Source: CAIUGU01 sp963819685 (lineage in GTDB: Bacteria > Pseudomonadota > Gammaproteobacteria > Steroidobacterales > Steroidobacteraceae). From it: DNA of 64,000 nucleotides. The stretch covers positions 186,001-250,000 of the forward strand of contig CAWFXI010000010.1 of NCBI GenBank assembly GCA_963819685.1. The letters run 5' to 3'. Below are positions 36,299 to 45,280 of this stretch, piece by piece (position 1 is the first letter of the stretch; each line of letters opens with the position of its first letter). The notes under the pieces are model-generated. The model ran no database searches. It saw nothing but the letters and a program-made list of their open reading frames with translations, and was not told where the DNA came from. The translations under genes and the position numbers were made by a program.

Positions 36299-36679
36299 TC
36301 ATGGGGACGCACTGATGAGCCTGACATCGGCGCATTCGCGATTGCCTGGACCTGTCTCCGCCACCAGGACATAGCGGCTGGCGGCATACAGGTCCACCTG
36401 CAATCGGTGGCGGCTGGCTGAAGATCCAGTCACAGTGCAATCGACCAGTAGCGTATGCGGCCCCGGCAGCAGGTCAACCGCACTGTAGCGAATGTCGAGC
36501 GGCATGCCATCGACCTGCCTGAGCAGCAACGACACCGGCGCACCGGCACGCACTTTGTAGTCTCCCTGGACGCGCGCGAGTTCATCGGGTGGCCGTCTCT
36601 GTCCGTCATACGCCTTGAGTGTCATGCAACCGCTCAGCAGCAATGCGCCCCCAATAAGCAGCCAGCGGTCCGACGTCAT
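36299..36679 (-). CDS. Small lipoprotein, hypothetical
   Basis: A 126-residue predicted lipoprotein with lipobox L-L-S-G-C18 and a short beta-rich mature part (VRAGAPVSLLLRQVDGMPLD, HTLLVDCTVTG, ASRYVLVAETGPGNRECADV). The two later Cys residues could form a disulfide. No named family is recognised. Its start overlaps the mltD stop by four bases (ATGA), so it is translated together with the lytic transglycosylase and may act on the same envelope process. Confidence 0.65.
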   Translation of the reverse strand: MTSDRWLLIGGALLLSGCMTLKAYDGQRRPPDELARVQGDYKVRAGAPVSLLLRQVDGMPLDIRYSAVDLLPGPHTLLVDCTVTGSSASRHRLQVDLYAASRYVLVAETGPGNRECADVRLISASP

Positions 36680-38865
36680 GTTGAAGATGCTCCGCTCTGT
36701 ACCGCTTCGAGATGGGGTATCACGAGTTTGGTTCCCGGTCGCACATCACCCAGATCGACGTCCGGGTTGTACTGACGCAGCAGCCAGATGGGAACGTTGA
36801 ACCGGCGTTGGGCCAGCACCCACATGGATTCGCCTGCACGAACCACATGCGTTTCGCTGCCAATGATGCGGTACTGCGCAAAAAAGGTTTCCTGCAACTG
36901 CCTGTGGTAGCCGATACGCTTCTCTTCGAATTCGCGCATTGTAACCTTGGCGAAATCCAGCTTCAGGCGCCTGCCGACGACCAGCGGCGACGCCGGCTTC
37001 ATGCGATTGAGATTGCGCAGGTCTGTTGCCCGCACTCCCAGCCAGTCCGCATAGTGGCCAAGGGTCTCAGCCGCCTCGACACGAATGGACGCGTCAGTCC
37101 CGACCGAATAGTCGCTCGGATCCGCGGAAGCGGCAGCCTGGATGCCAGGCACCAGCGTCGGCCCGAAGACATCGGCTTCACCTTCCGACGTGGGCTCTGC
37201 CGCTTCCGTAGCAGCAGTGGGCCCAGTCGGTGCCGAAGCAATCTCGACGACGGCTTGCACGACGGCGGCAGAGTCCGGCACCGCAGCTGCGCTTGCAGCC
37301 TGCGTGGTCGCAAGCACCTGGCCTTCATAGATGAAGTTGCGCTCGCGAATGCCATTCAGCTCCATGAGCTTGCCTTCCGTGAGTCCATGTCGGCTTGCAA
37401 TTTTCGACAGCGTATCGCCCCGACGGACAACGTAACGGCCATCGGCAGCGCTCGCTTCAGCCGGCACTGCCACTCTTGTAGCCACCGTGACCAAGGCGGG
37501 CGCGCTGCTGGAGGCAACGGTCGCGCTGGTGATGCCAGGCTGCGCTTTCTTGTCCGGCAACAACAGCACCTGCCCGGCGCGCAACCGGTATGGCCTGTCC
37601 AGATTGTTCAGCTCTGCCAGCCTGCTCACCGGAACGCTATAGCGGGAGGCAATCAGCGAGAGCGATTCCCCGCCGCGCACCTCGTGTCTTGTGTCTGCCA
37701 CCTGACCATCGAAACGTTGATCGCCGGGAATCCGGGCAAGCGCCGCATGCAGATCGAGCGCAGCCGGAACCCGCAGTTCATAGCCGCGAGGCACATGCCG
37801 GCTGCCACTCCAGACCGGTGGCAGGAGCGCCGGATTCATGCGCTTCATCTGTTCCACGTCGAGCCCCAGCGTGGTGACGATGCTGCGCATGGACATGAAC
37901 TCGGGCAGCACCGCCATCTGGCTGGAGTCGACGGGATCGCGTTCGATAGCGCCGAAGAACCGCTCGGGATTCGAATCGATTTCGAGTGCCGCGAGAAACG
38001 CGACATAGAAATTCCGGGAAGCAAAGCCGAATGTGCGGCTACGATAGTTGCGGACGATCTTGGCGATGTCGTCCGTCCCCAGCGTTTCCTTGGCGCGACG
38101 CATGCCCGCGGCGCCGTGGTTATAGGCCGTCAGCGCCAGCGGCCATGAACCCAGCACGGCATAGTTCTGCTCGAGAAACTGCGCGGCCGCTTCGGTCGAC
38201 TTGTAAGGGTCCAGCCGCTCATCGACGACATTGTCGATGCGCAGGTAACGACGGCCCGTGCTGCGCATGAACTGCCACATGCCCGCAGCGCCGACCTTGG
38301 AGTAGGCGTAAGTATTGAAGGACGACTCGACATGCGGCAGAGCGGCCAGCTCGCGGGGCAAGCCCTTTTTCTCAAAAGTGGCCGCGATCCTCGGCATCCA
38401 CGTACCCGATCTGACCAGGCCTTCGCGGAAGCGGTCGGATTGGCCAAGCTGGAAGCGAACCCGGTCTGCGGCGTCTGCGAATTCGGCCCGCGATGTACTG
38501 GCTGGCCAGAGGTCGCGGATGCGCCGCTCTTCCGCGCTCAATGGCCCCGGTTCGCGAAGCCCAAGCTTGCGCAGCGCCTTCACTGCACGATCCTTGGCTT
38601 CGTCGATGCGCTGTGCCCGGCGTGCAGGAGGCAGATCAGCCGGAAACCCCAGGACCTCGTAAACGATGTCGACGCGCTCGTTGTCGTGGATGAATCCGCC
38701 ATCCGTCGATACTTCCGTATAGACGCGCCGCCAGAACGCAACGTCGTGCTCGAGCTCCGCCGGACGAACGAAGGCGCTGGCGGCGTACGACGGAACTGCG
38801 GGCAGCAGGCTCATGCAGGCCGCGAAGGCCGGCAGCAGCAGGTATTGGCGGAATCGCAACGTCAT
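36676..38865 (-). CDS. mltD: Membrane-bound lytic murein transglycosylase D with LysM repeats
   Basis: A 729-residue periplasmic peptidoglycan-cleaving enzyme. After a signal peptide (to about residue 28) comes the SLT domain, with catalytic Glu180 in ALPHVESSFN followed by GAAGMWQFMRSTGRRY and LALTAYNHGAAG. Four LysM-type modules bind glycan: VRGGESLSLIASRYSVPVS, VRRGDTLSKIASRHGLTEG, a weaker one at AAETLGHYADWLGV, and VRAGESMWVLAQRRFNVP. It is longer than E. coli MltD (about 450 residues), mostly through the extra LysM units and linker. Start chosen at the ATG before the signal sequence. Confidence 0.9.
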   Translation of the reverse strand: MTLRFRQYLLLPAFAACMSLLPAVPSYAASAFVRPAELEHDVAFWRRVYTEVSTDGGFIHDNERVDIVYEVLGFPADLPPARRAQRIDEAKDRAVKALRKLGLREPGPLSAEERRIRDLWPASTSRAEFADAADRVRFQLGQSDRFREGLVRSGTWMPRIAATFEKKGLPRELAALPHVESSFNTYAYSKVGAAGMWQFMRSTGRRYLRIDNVVDERLDPYKSTEAAAQFLEQNYAVLGSWPLALTAYNHGAAGMRRAKETLGTDDIAKIVRNYRSRTFGFASRNFYVAFLAALEIDSNPERFFGAIERDPVDSSQMAVLPEFMSMRSIVTTLGLDVEQMKRMNPALLPPVWSGSRHVPRGYELRVPAALDLHAALARIPGDQRFDGQVADTRHEVRGGESLSLIASRYSVPVSRLAELNNLDRPYRLRAGQVLLLPDKKAQPGITSATVASSSAPALVTVATRVAVPAEASAADGRYVVRRGDTLSKIASRHGLTEGKLMELNGIRERNFIYEGQVLATTQAASAAAVPDSAAVVQAVVEIASAPTGPTAATEAAEPTSEGEADVFGPTLVPGIQAAASADPSDYSVGTDASIRVEAAETLGHYADWLGVRATDLRNLNRMKPASPLVVGRRLKLDFAKVTMREFEEKRIGYHRQLQETFFAQYRIIGSETHVVRAGESMWVLAQRRFNVPIWLLRQYNPDVDLGDVRPGTKLVIPHLEAVQSGASST

Positions 38866-39047
38866 GAACCGCGGGAACTCAACCAGGCAGGGAACACTGC
38901 CTGACTTTCTAAGCGGTTTGCCCGCGTGAGGCAAGATATGTCAACTTGGCGTTGTGATGGGTTTCTCAACCCGCGGCGAGACGGCGTGAAGTACTGACGC
39001 TGTGGCAGCCCCGTTCCCTGGCTTCAGACGCTACGACTGCTGCTGGG

Positions 39048-39749
39048 TCAACCGCACTTCGAATCGCCGCAGGACAGACAGGTCATGCAGCCATCCATCA
39101 TCACCACGGCAGCAGTGCTGCACTTCAGACAGAGCTGTGCACCTTCCGGAAAATGGCTGGCCGCGAACGCATCCTGCTGCTTGGCGCGTGCCGCAAACTC
39201 CTCCTTCTTTTCATCGATGAGCTTCTTGCGATGCTCATCCATCTCGGGGCGCTTCAGCATGCCGATGGTCTGCAGATGCTTCTCGATGACATAGCCCAGC
39301 TCGGCGATGATCGACGGCATGAATTTGCCCCCGGTCTGCCAGTAGCCGCCACGCGGATCGAAGACGGCCTTGAGCTCTTCCACCAGGAAAGTCACATCCC
39401 CGCCCTTGCGGAAGACGGCGGAAATAATGCGTGTCAGGGCAACGATCCACTGGAAGTGGTCGAGGTTCTTCGAGTTGATGAAGATCTCGAACGGGCGACG
39501 CGCCTCGTGCACCGTCCCTTCGTTCAACAGGATGTCATTGATGGTGACATACATCGCGTGATCGGAGACCGGCGTCTTGATCTTGTATGTCGAGCCGATC
39601 AGGACTTCCGGTCGCTCGAGCTTCTCGTGCATCCAGATGACATTGGCTTCCTTGGGACGTGCCGCCTCTTCCTTGGGCAAGGACTTCTCGGCCCCCTTTT
39701 CCAGGGGCTTCTCGACCTGGTACTTGACGATCTTCGCATCGATTTTCAT
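39048..39749 (-). CDS. nrdJb: B12-dependent ribonucleotide reductase, C-terminal subunit NrdJb
   Basis: A 233-residue protein corresponding to the C-terminal part of class II ribonucleotide reductase, encoded separately as in Pseudomonas aeruginosa NrdJb. It contains the TSCPD-type domain (YKIKTPVSDHAMYVTIND; VEELKAVFDPRGGYW) and a Cys-rich tail with C-L-K-C and C-M-T-C-L-S-C, giving redox-active or zinc-binding cysteines that re-reduce the catalytic subunit. ATG 39749 matches the usual MKIDAKIVKY start; the longer frame is discarded. It lies 165 bases downstream of nrdJa, with a long hairpin in between. Confidence 0.88.
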   Translation of the reverse strand: MKIDAKIVKYQVEKPLEKGAEKSLPKEEAARPKEANVIWMHEKLERPEVLIGSTYKIKTPVSDHAMYVTINDILLNEGTVHEARRPFEIFINSKNLDHFQWIVALTRIISAVFRKGGDVTFLVEELKAVFDPRGGYWQTGGKFMPSIIAELGYVIEKHLQTIGMLKRPEMDEHRKKLIDEKKEEFAARAKQQDAFAASHFPEGAQLCLKCSTAAVVMMDGCMTCLSCGDSKCG

Positions 39750-39840
39750 GATTCTTCCCACCGCTTCTTGCGCTTCCACCAAATGATGAACCCGCCTGCT
39801 AATACCCAGATACAGGGATGTATCCGTCGCCGCAGGTGAC

Positions 39841-39878
39841 GGGTAGGCGGCAAAAACCACGTTTTTTGCCGCCTACCC
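39841..39878. other. Long perfect hairpin between nrdJa and nrdJb
   Basis: GGGTAGGCGGCAAAAA pairs with the complementary arm ending GCCGCCTACCC, about 16 pairs around a short loop, inside the 165-base nrdJa-nrdJb gap. There is no T tract after the stem on the minus strand, so it is more likely an RNA-stability, attenuation or pausing element than a classic terminator. Confidence 0.55.
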
Positions 39879-39914
39879 GAGGGATCGTGACAGGGAGTCC
39901 GATCCCTCGATTAA

Positions 39915-42056
39915 CTAGAACTTGCCGTAGTAACCTTCTTTCAGGGCGTCATAGAGATTGGCGGCGGTATGCTTTTCACCGTCGTACTCGATCTCCTCGT
40001 CACCCTTGACCTTCACTTCCGTCCCGTCCTCCAGCGTGAAGACGTATGTGGTGTTCTTGAGGTCTTCTTCCTTCACCAGAACGCCCTGGAAGGCCTCGGG
40101 ATTGAACCGGAACGTCGTGCAACCCTTGAGGCCCTGTTCATAGGCGTACATGTAGATGTCCTTGAACTCCTCGTAGTTGAAGTCCGTCGGCACATTCGCT
40201 GTCTTGGAAATGGATGAATCCACCCACAGCTGCGACGCGGCCTGGATATCGACATGCTCTCGCGGGCTGACGTCATCAGCCGTCGTGAAGTAGTCAGGCA
40301 ACTGCTCCGCCGGAACAGTGGAATTCGGCATCGCTCGCGGATTCACCAGCTCGCGATAGGCCAGCAGCTCGAACGAGAAAACGTCGATCTTCTCCTTCGA
40401 CTTCTTGCCTTCGCGGATGACGTTGCGGAAATAGTGATGGGCAAACGACGGCTCGATACCGTTTGACGCATTGTTGGCGAGCGACAGGGAGATAGTGCCC
40501 GTCGGGGCGATGGAACTGTGATGCGTAAAGCGCGCGCCCACTTCCGCCAGTTCATCCACGAGATCCGGCGCGGACTCGGCCACCCGCTGCATGTAACGGC
40601 TGTAACGGGAATGCAGGATCCTGCCCGGGACTTTCTGGCCGATGCGCCAGCCGTCCCGTGCCATTTCAGGCCGCTTGCGCAGCATTTCGCCGGTCACTTC
40701 GAATTCCTCGAGCATGATCGGTGCCGGACCTTTCTCACGGGCGAGATCCAGCGCCGCTTCCCAGCCGGCTATCGCCATCTCACGCGATACATTCTGCGTG
40801 AAGGCCACCGACTTCTTCGAACCATACCGCATGCCCAGCATCGTGATGGACGAGCCCAGCCCCAGAAATCCCATGCCGTGACGGCGCTTGCGGGTGATTT
40901 CGTCCCGCTGCTGCCCGAGCGGCAGGCCGTTGATCTCCACGACGTTGTCCAGCATGCGTGTGAAAACCTTGACGACCTTGCGGAACTCTTCCCAGTCGAA
41001 TCGCGCATTCTCGGTGAAGGGCTCGACCACGAAGCGCGTGAGGTTCAGCGAGCCGAGCAGGCAGGAACCATACGGAGGCAAGGGCTGTTCGCCGCAGGGA
41101 TTGGTCGCGCGGATATTCTCGCACCACCAGTTGTTGTTCATTTCGTTGACCCGGTCGATGAGCACGAAGCCGGGTTCCGCAAAGTCGTAGGTGGACGACA
41201 TGATGACGTCCCACAGGCGGCGGGCCGGCAGCACCTTGTAGATGCGGCAGCAGACGAGCCCGGTTTCGTTGGCCACATAGCCGCGCGCAGTCGGCCACTC
41301 CCGCCACACGAATTTCGTGTCATCGCCAAGATCCTGGCCTTCCGCTTCCTTGGCGGGCAACGGAAACGCCAGCGTCCATTCCTTGTCATGCTTCACTGCC
41401 TGCATGAATTCATCGGTGACGAGCAGCGACAGGTTGAACTGACGCAGACGACCCGCCTCGCGCTTGGCACGGATGAAGTCCATCGCATCAGGGTGCCCGA
41501 TGTCGAACGTACCCATCTGCGCACCCCGCCTGCCGCCGGCGGACGATACGGTGAAGCACATCTTGTCGTAGATATCCATGAAGGACAGCGGACCCGAGGT
41601 ATACGCCCCTGCTCCGGAGACATAGGCACCCTTCGGCCGCAGCGTCGAGAACTCATAGCCGATGCCACAGCCCGCTTTCAGCGTGAGCCCCGCTTCATGC
41701 ACCTTGGCAAGAATGTCGTCCATCGAATCGAAGATCGTGCCCGACACGGTGCAGTTGATGGTCGACGTCGCAGGCTTGTGTTCCTGCGCGCCGGCATTCG
41801 ACGTCACCCGCCCTGCCGGAATCGCACCCTTGCGCAAGGCCCAGACGAACTGCTCGTACCATGTCTCGCGCAGCTCTTCGTTTTCCACATCGGCGAGCGC
41901 CCGCGCGACCCGCTTGTAGGTGTCGTCCATCGATTTGTCGATGGGCGTTCCATCCTTCGAACTGAGACGGTATTTCTTGTCCCAGATATCGAGCGAGGCT
42001 TCCTGGAAGGGGATGCTGTTGACGTCCATGGGCTCAAGCTTGATTGCGGTCTTCAT
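39915..42056 (-). CDS. nrdJa: B12-dependent ribonucleotide reductase, catalytic subunit NrdJa
   Basis: A 713-residue class II ribonucleotide reductase that makes deoxyribonucleotides with adenosylcobalamin as radical source, with or without oxygen. Signature blocks are intact: STINCTVSGT (redox Cys), ATNPCGEQPLPPYGSC (active-site N-x-C-x-E) and SIAPTGTISLSLANNASNGIEP. It ends without the Cys-rich tail, which is encoded by nrdJb. The start ATG 42056 fits family N-termini (MKTAIKLEP). Two NrdR boxes and a DnaA-box-like site lie upstream, pointing to control by the NrdR repressor. Confidence 0.92.
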   Translation of the reverse strand: MKTAIKLEPMDVNSIPFQEASLDIWDKKYRLSSKDGTPIDKSMDDTYKRVARALADVENEELRETWYEQFVWALRKGAIPAGRVTSNAGAQEHKPATSTINCTVSGTIFDSMDDILAKVHEAGLTLKAGCGIGYEFSTLRPKGAYVSGAGAYTSGPLSFMDIYDKMCFTVSSAGGRRGAQMGTFDIGHPDAMDFIRAKREAGRLRQFNLSLLVTDEFMQAVKHDKEWTLAFPLPAKEAEGQDLGDDTKFVWREWPTARGYVANETGLVCCRIYKVLPARRLWDVIMSSTYDFAEPGFVLIDRVNEMNNNWWCENIRATNPCGEQPLPPYGSCLLGSLNLTRFVVEPFTENARFDWEEFRKVVKVFTRMLDNVVEINGLPLGQQRDEITRKRRHGMGFLGLGSSITMLGMRYGSKKSVAFTQNVSREMAIAGWEAALDLAREKGPAPIMLEEFEVTGEMLRKRPEMARDGWRIGQKVPGRILHSRYSRYMQRVAESAPDLVDELAEVGARFTHHSSIAPTGTISLSLANNASNGIEPSFAHHYFRNVIREGKKSKEKIDVFSFELLAYRELVNPRAMPNSTVPAEQLPDYFTTADDVSPREHVDIQAASQLWVDSSISKTANVPTDFNYEEFKDIYMYAYEQGLKGCTTFRFNPEAFQGVLVKEEDLKNTTYVFTLEDGTEVKVKGDEEIEYDGEKHTAANLYDALKEGYYGKF

Positions 42057-42253
42057 GCCGGTGTGAGACTCCTCGAATCGCAGGGGAACCCGCGACACCA
42101 GTCAAGGTTCGCGGTTGCTCTACTTGTATAAATTCCGCCCGGCCCGGTGACTTTAAGCCATCCGGCTCGGCTCCCTTCTGACGTAACACTTTGTCGACTT
42201 GGCCAAAGGCGGTGCAGACAGGGCCAAACGCTTAGCCTCGCTTGGGTCCCGTT

Positions 42254-42269
42254 ACACAATATGTTGTGT
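42254..42269. promoter_or_regulatory. NrdR box 1 upstream of nrdJ
   Basis: ACACAATATGTTGTGT matches the NrdR consensus (acaCwAtATaTwGtgt) at 15 of 16 positions and is an almost perfect palindrome. It lies about 200 bases before nrdJa. NrdR represses ribonucleotide reductase genes when ATP/dATP is high (established knowledge). Confidence 0.75.
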
Positions 42270-42429
42270 CAGAGGCGCTACCGTATTCTTCTCGAACAAG
42301 GGCTGTCAAGAATTTTATTGGCGCGAAATCGTCCTATTTTTAATAATAAAAACCTGATGTTACGAATTTATCATGAGAAATAACCCAGTGCCTTGCCGGC
42401 AAATTTTCTCATTGTCCGGCTTACCCACA

Positions 42430-42445
42430 CCACAACATATGGTGT
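42430..42445. promoter_or_regulatory. NrdR box 2 upstream of nrdJ
   Basis: CCACAACATATGGTGT matches the NrdR consensus at about 13 of 16 positions. The 176-base centre-to-centre distance from box 1 is far larger than the usual three helical turns, so the pair may loop DNA or serve separate promoters. Confidence 0.55.
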
Positions 42446-42748
42446 TCAGTATTGCGACACAGCCACCTCACATGTTATCCACGAGTTGCTAACAGGTTTT
42501 TCCTTGTAATCGCCGGATGACCGGTGTTCGCGCCGGAACCAACCTCGCAGTCAGGTCTCTTACGACCTGTATTCGAGTACGCAGGTCCAGCTAACGAGCG
42601 ATCCGACGTCAATTCGTTTGCAGATTGACGCAAGCCCTTTTGCAGCACCGTGCTGGCCCGGGTCCCGGATAGCCTTTTGCATCACCCTGTTAGAATGTCC
42701 ACCGTTTCCAGAACTGCTACGGCAACAGCCGCTCAAGGATTGTCCCGA

Positions 42749-44107
42749 ATGCGTCAAACTGCTTTTCACGCCCTGACTACCCTCGCGTTTCTCTGGTGTT
42801 CGCTCGCCGGCGCGCAGTTACCCGCGGTCGTGGGTGACACGCCGATTCCTTCGCTGGCGCCGATGCTGAAAAAGGTCTCGCCGTCGGTCGTCAACATCGC
42901 AACCCGCGGCACTGTGCAAGCCCAGTCGCAGCAGGGCAATCCGCTGCTCGAGGATCCCTTCTTCCGGCGCTTCTTCGAAACGCCGGACCAGGAACCGCTG
43001 AAGCGCGAGTTTCAAAGCGCTGGATCCGGTGTCATCGTCGATGCACGCAACGGCTACATCATTACCAATGCCCATGTGATCGAGAATGCGACTGAAATCA
43101 CCGTCACATTGTTCGATAACCGCTCGATCAAGGCTGAAGTCGTGGGTGCCGATGCCGGCTCTGACGTCGCTCTGCTCAAGGTCAAGGCCAGCAATCTTGC
43201 AGCCATGCCAATGGCCGATTCGACGAAAGCCGAAGTGGGTGATTTCGTCGTGGCGATCGGCAATCCCTTCGGGCTGCAACACACCGTGACGTCCGGGATC
43301 ATCAGCGGCCTCGGACGCTCAGGGATCAGCCGCGACGGCTACGAGGACTTCATTCAGACGGACGCGTCGATCAATCCGGGCAATTCGGGTGGCGCGCTCG
43401 TGAACCTGCGGGGCGAACTCGTGGGCATCAACAGCGCCATCCTCTCCGGCGGCGGTGGCGGCAACATCGGCATCGGCTTTGCGATCCCTTCGAATATGGC
43501 CAAGGCCATCATGGATCAACTGGTCCAGTACGGTGAAGTGCGCCGCGGCGTACTCGGCGTCAACATCGTGACTCTCACACCGGATGTTGCGCAGAACCTC
43601 GGGATAGCGGATGCGCAGGGCGCCCTGGTCTCGCAGGTCGTCGAAGGATCGGCAGCGGAGAAAGCCGGCATTCGCGCGGGGGATGTCATCACCTCAGTCA
43701 ACAACAAGACCGTGAAGACGGGCAGCGAGCTGCGCAATGCAATCGGTCTGCTGCGCGTCGGCGACAAAGTGGACATCAGCTTGTTGCGCGACGGCAAGTC
43801 TCAACGCGTGTCAGCCCTGGTCGGCACACAGGAAAGCGGCGCGGTGAAAACCGCCGCAACCCTGCACCGCGGCCTGGAAGGTGCCGAATTGACGAATGCC
43901 GAAGGTGGTGCCGGGGTTCGCATTACTGCGGTTGCAGCGAACAGTCCGGCAGCCCAGAACGGGCTGCGCAGCAATGATGTGATCATTGGCGTAGGCCGGG
44001 CAAGAATTGCCAACCTGGAGCAGCTGACCCAGGCCACGGCAAATGCCAGCGCTTTCGCACTGACTGTACGCCGGGGCTCGTCAACGGCAGTCATCGTCAT
44101 CAGGTAG
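42749..44107 (+). CDS. degQ: Do-family periplasmic serine protease (DegQ/DegP-like)
   Basis: A 452-residue periplasmic protease/chaperone that degrades misfolded envelope proteins. From ATG 42749 there is a signal peptide (cleavage near AGAQ), the trypsin-like domain with catalytic His109 (TNAHV), Asp139 (GSDVAL) and Ser213 (GNSGGAL), and two PDZ domains (RRGVLGVNIVTLTP; GVRITAVAANSPAAQNG). The Q-linker loop QQGNPLLEDPFFRRFF resembles DegQ/DegS-type LA loops. Upstream in-frame ATGs at 42695 and earlier lack a better ribosome site. It is transcribed away from nrdJ. Confidence 0.9.
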   Translation: MRQTAFHALTTLAFLWCSLAGAQLPAVVGDTPIPSLAPMLKKVSPSVVNIATRGTVQAQSQQGNPLLEDPFFRRFFETPDQEPLKREFQSAGSGVIVDARNGYIITNAHVIENATEITVTLFDNRSIKAEVVGADAGSDVALLKVKASNLAAMPMADSTKAEVGDFVVAIGNPFGLQHTVTSGIISGLGRSGISRDGYEDFIQTDASINPGNSGGALVNLRGELVGINSAILSGGGGGNIGIGFAIPSNMAKAIMDQLVQYGEVRRGVLGVNIVTLTPDVAQNLGIADAQGALVSQVVEGSAAEKAGIRAGDVITSVNNKTVKTGSELRNAIGLLRVGDKVDISLLRDGKSQRVSALVGTQESGAVKTAATLHRGLEGAELTNAEGGAGVRITAVAANSPAAQNGLRSNDVIIGVGRARIANLEQLTQATANASAFALTVRRGSSTAVIVIR

Positions 44108-44112
44108 TGGCA

Positions 44113-44139
44113 GCGGGAGTGCGCGCTACGCACTCCCGC
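44113..44139. terminator. GC-rich hairpin between convergent degQ and aminopeptidase genes
   Basis: A perfect 11-pair stem GCGGGAGTGCG / CGCACTCCCGC with a 5-base loop starts 6 bases after the degQ stop and covers the end of the convergent gene. It lacks a T tract, so it may act as a rho-assisted or mRNA-protecting stem for both genes. Confidence 0.45.
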
Positions 44140-45175
44140 CGCACACGCTGCTTACCCTGTCGACAGGCGCTTTTGTCGCCAATGCCCTCACCTGTCGATA
44201 GAACTCCTGCAGATCTCCACCCGCCGACTCCAGGATGCGCCGGAATCCGGGAATGCAGCGCCGATAGGTTGCGGTCGACACCAGGTCCGCGTTGGACAGC
44301 GTGCGCGCAAACCAGCTGTCATAGCCGGCGTATCCACCCCAGGAAACGCGCTGCTGTTCATACCTGAACTTGAGTTCGCCCAGGATACGTTGCTTGCGAT
44401 GATTCATGTCTTCCGCCGGCAGCGATTGCGCATACAGCTGTCGCAGTTGTTCGCGCGCGCCCAGCAGTAACGCCGAGAAATCCTCTGCGCGACGCCGCTG
44501 CAGCTGCCAGGCTTCCAGTTCGCGCAGTCGACCCGTGGCGGTCAACCAGCGGATGACTCCCTCTTCTTCGACCGTGGAGGCGAATGCCTCGTTGAATGCG
44601 GAATCATCCTGGACATAGACGAGCTGATGGGCCAGTTCGTGAAAGACCGTGCCGGCAATCTGCGCGTCGCTCCAGACGAGCATCGTGTTCAGGATGGGAT
44701 CGGCAAAATGCCCGAGCGTCGAATAGGCCGCTACTCCGCCCACCGCCACGTCATCGCCGCGGCTGCGCAATCGCTCGGCGTAGCCTTGCGCACTGGCTTC
44801 CGCGAAGTAACCGCGATAGACCACGCACCCGGCGATGGGAAAGCACCAACGTCTTGGCTCCACGGAGAACGGCGGAGTCGCAAATACATTCCACACGACG
44901 TAGCGCCGACCGATATCCGCGTACTGCCGGTAACTACCGTTGTCGGGCAAACCCAACTGCCGCGTGGCGAAGTCTCTCGCGGCTCCCACCTCGATCAGGC
45001 GGGAACGCAATTCAGCGGCCGTGGCCGGATTCTGGATGACAGCTTCGACGGGTTGTCGCTTCGCCATCACGGCCACCTGTCCGCCGGCTGCCTGCAGCAG
45101 ATAGCATCCGCCCAGGCAGTTGAGCAGTGCCAGCGTCCATGCCGTCCGAACAATCGCCGCCAGGTTAAAGGACAC
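44126..45175 (-). CDS. Putative zinc aminopeptidase lipoprotein (DUF2265 type)
   Basis: A 349-residue predicted lipoprotein (lipobox near NCLGGC24) with a metallopeptidase core: TVFHELAHQLVYVQDDSAFNEAF carries the H-E-x-x-H zinc motif and a downstream Glu-Ala-Phe. Proteins of this type are annotated as predicted aminopeptidases (COG4324) and are anchored in the periplasm of Gammaproteobacteria. WCFPIAGCVVYRGYF and GYDSWFARTLSNADL are further conserved stretches. The substrate is unknown. Confidence 0.8.
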   Translation of the reverse strand: MSFNLAAIVRTAWTLALLNCLGGCYLLQAAGGQVAVMAKRQPVEAVIQNPATAAELRSRLIEVGAARDFATRQLGLPDNGSYRQYADIGRRYVVWNVFATPPFSVEPRRWCFPIAGCVVYRGYFAEASAQGYAERLRSRGDDVAVGGVAAYSTLGHFADPILNTMLVWSDAQIAGTVFHELAHQLVYVQDDSAFNEAFASTVEEEGVIRWLTATGRLRELEAWQLQRRRAEDFSALLLGAREQLRQLYAQSLPAEDMNHRKQRILGELKFRYEQQRVSWGGYAGYDSWFARTLSNADLVSTATYRRCIPGFRRILESAGGDLQEFYRQVRALATKAPVDRVSSVCGGSA

Positions 45176-45280
45176 TCCCGCTCCAGAATTATCAAGACGT
45201 CGAGTCTGGTACGTCGATTATGAAGTGCAGTCCCTTTCGCCGATAGTAAGAGCCTTGGTCTGATCCGCTACACTTCCAGC

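Larger units (their letters stand above)
42057..42748. promoter_or_regulatory. 692-base divergent control region between nrdJa and degQ
   Basis: Besides the NrdR boxes it contains a very AT-rich island around 42330-42390 (runs of TTTTTAATAATAAAAA-like sequence), a DnaA-box-like TTATCCACG at about 42474-42482, and degQ promoter sequence to the right. I see no protein gene in it; frames across it are short and unlike the neighbours in codon use. Confidence 0.5.

Noticed and set aside
40518..42131. 537-codon open frame antisense to nrdJa
   Set aside because: nrdJa motifs are complete on the minus strand; the plus-strand product has the same shadow composition.
42057..42240. Cobalamin riboswitch before nrdJ
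   Set aside because: No B12-box-like GCCACTG motif or expected arm pattern was found; NrdR boxes explain the region better.
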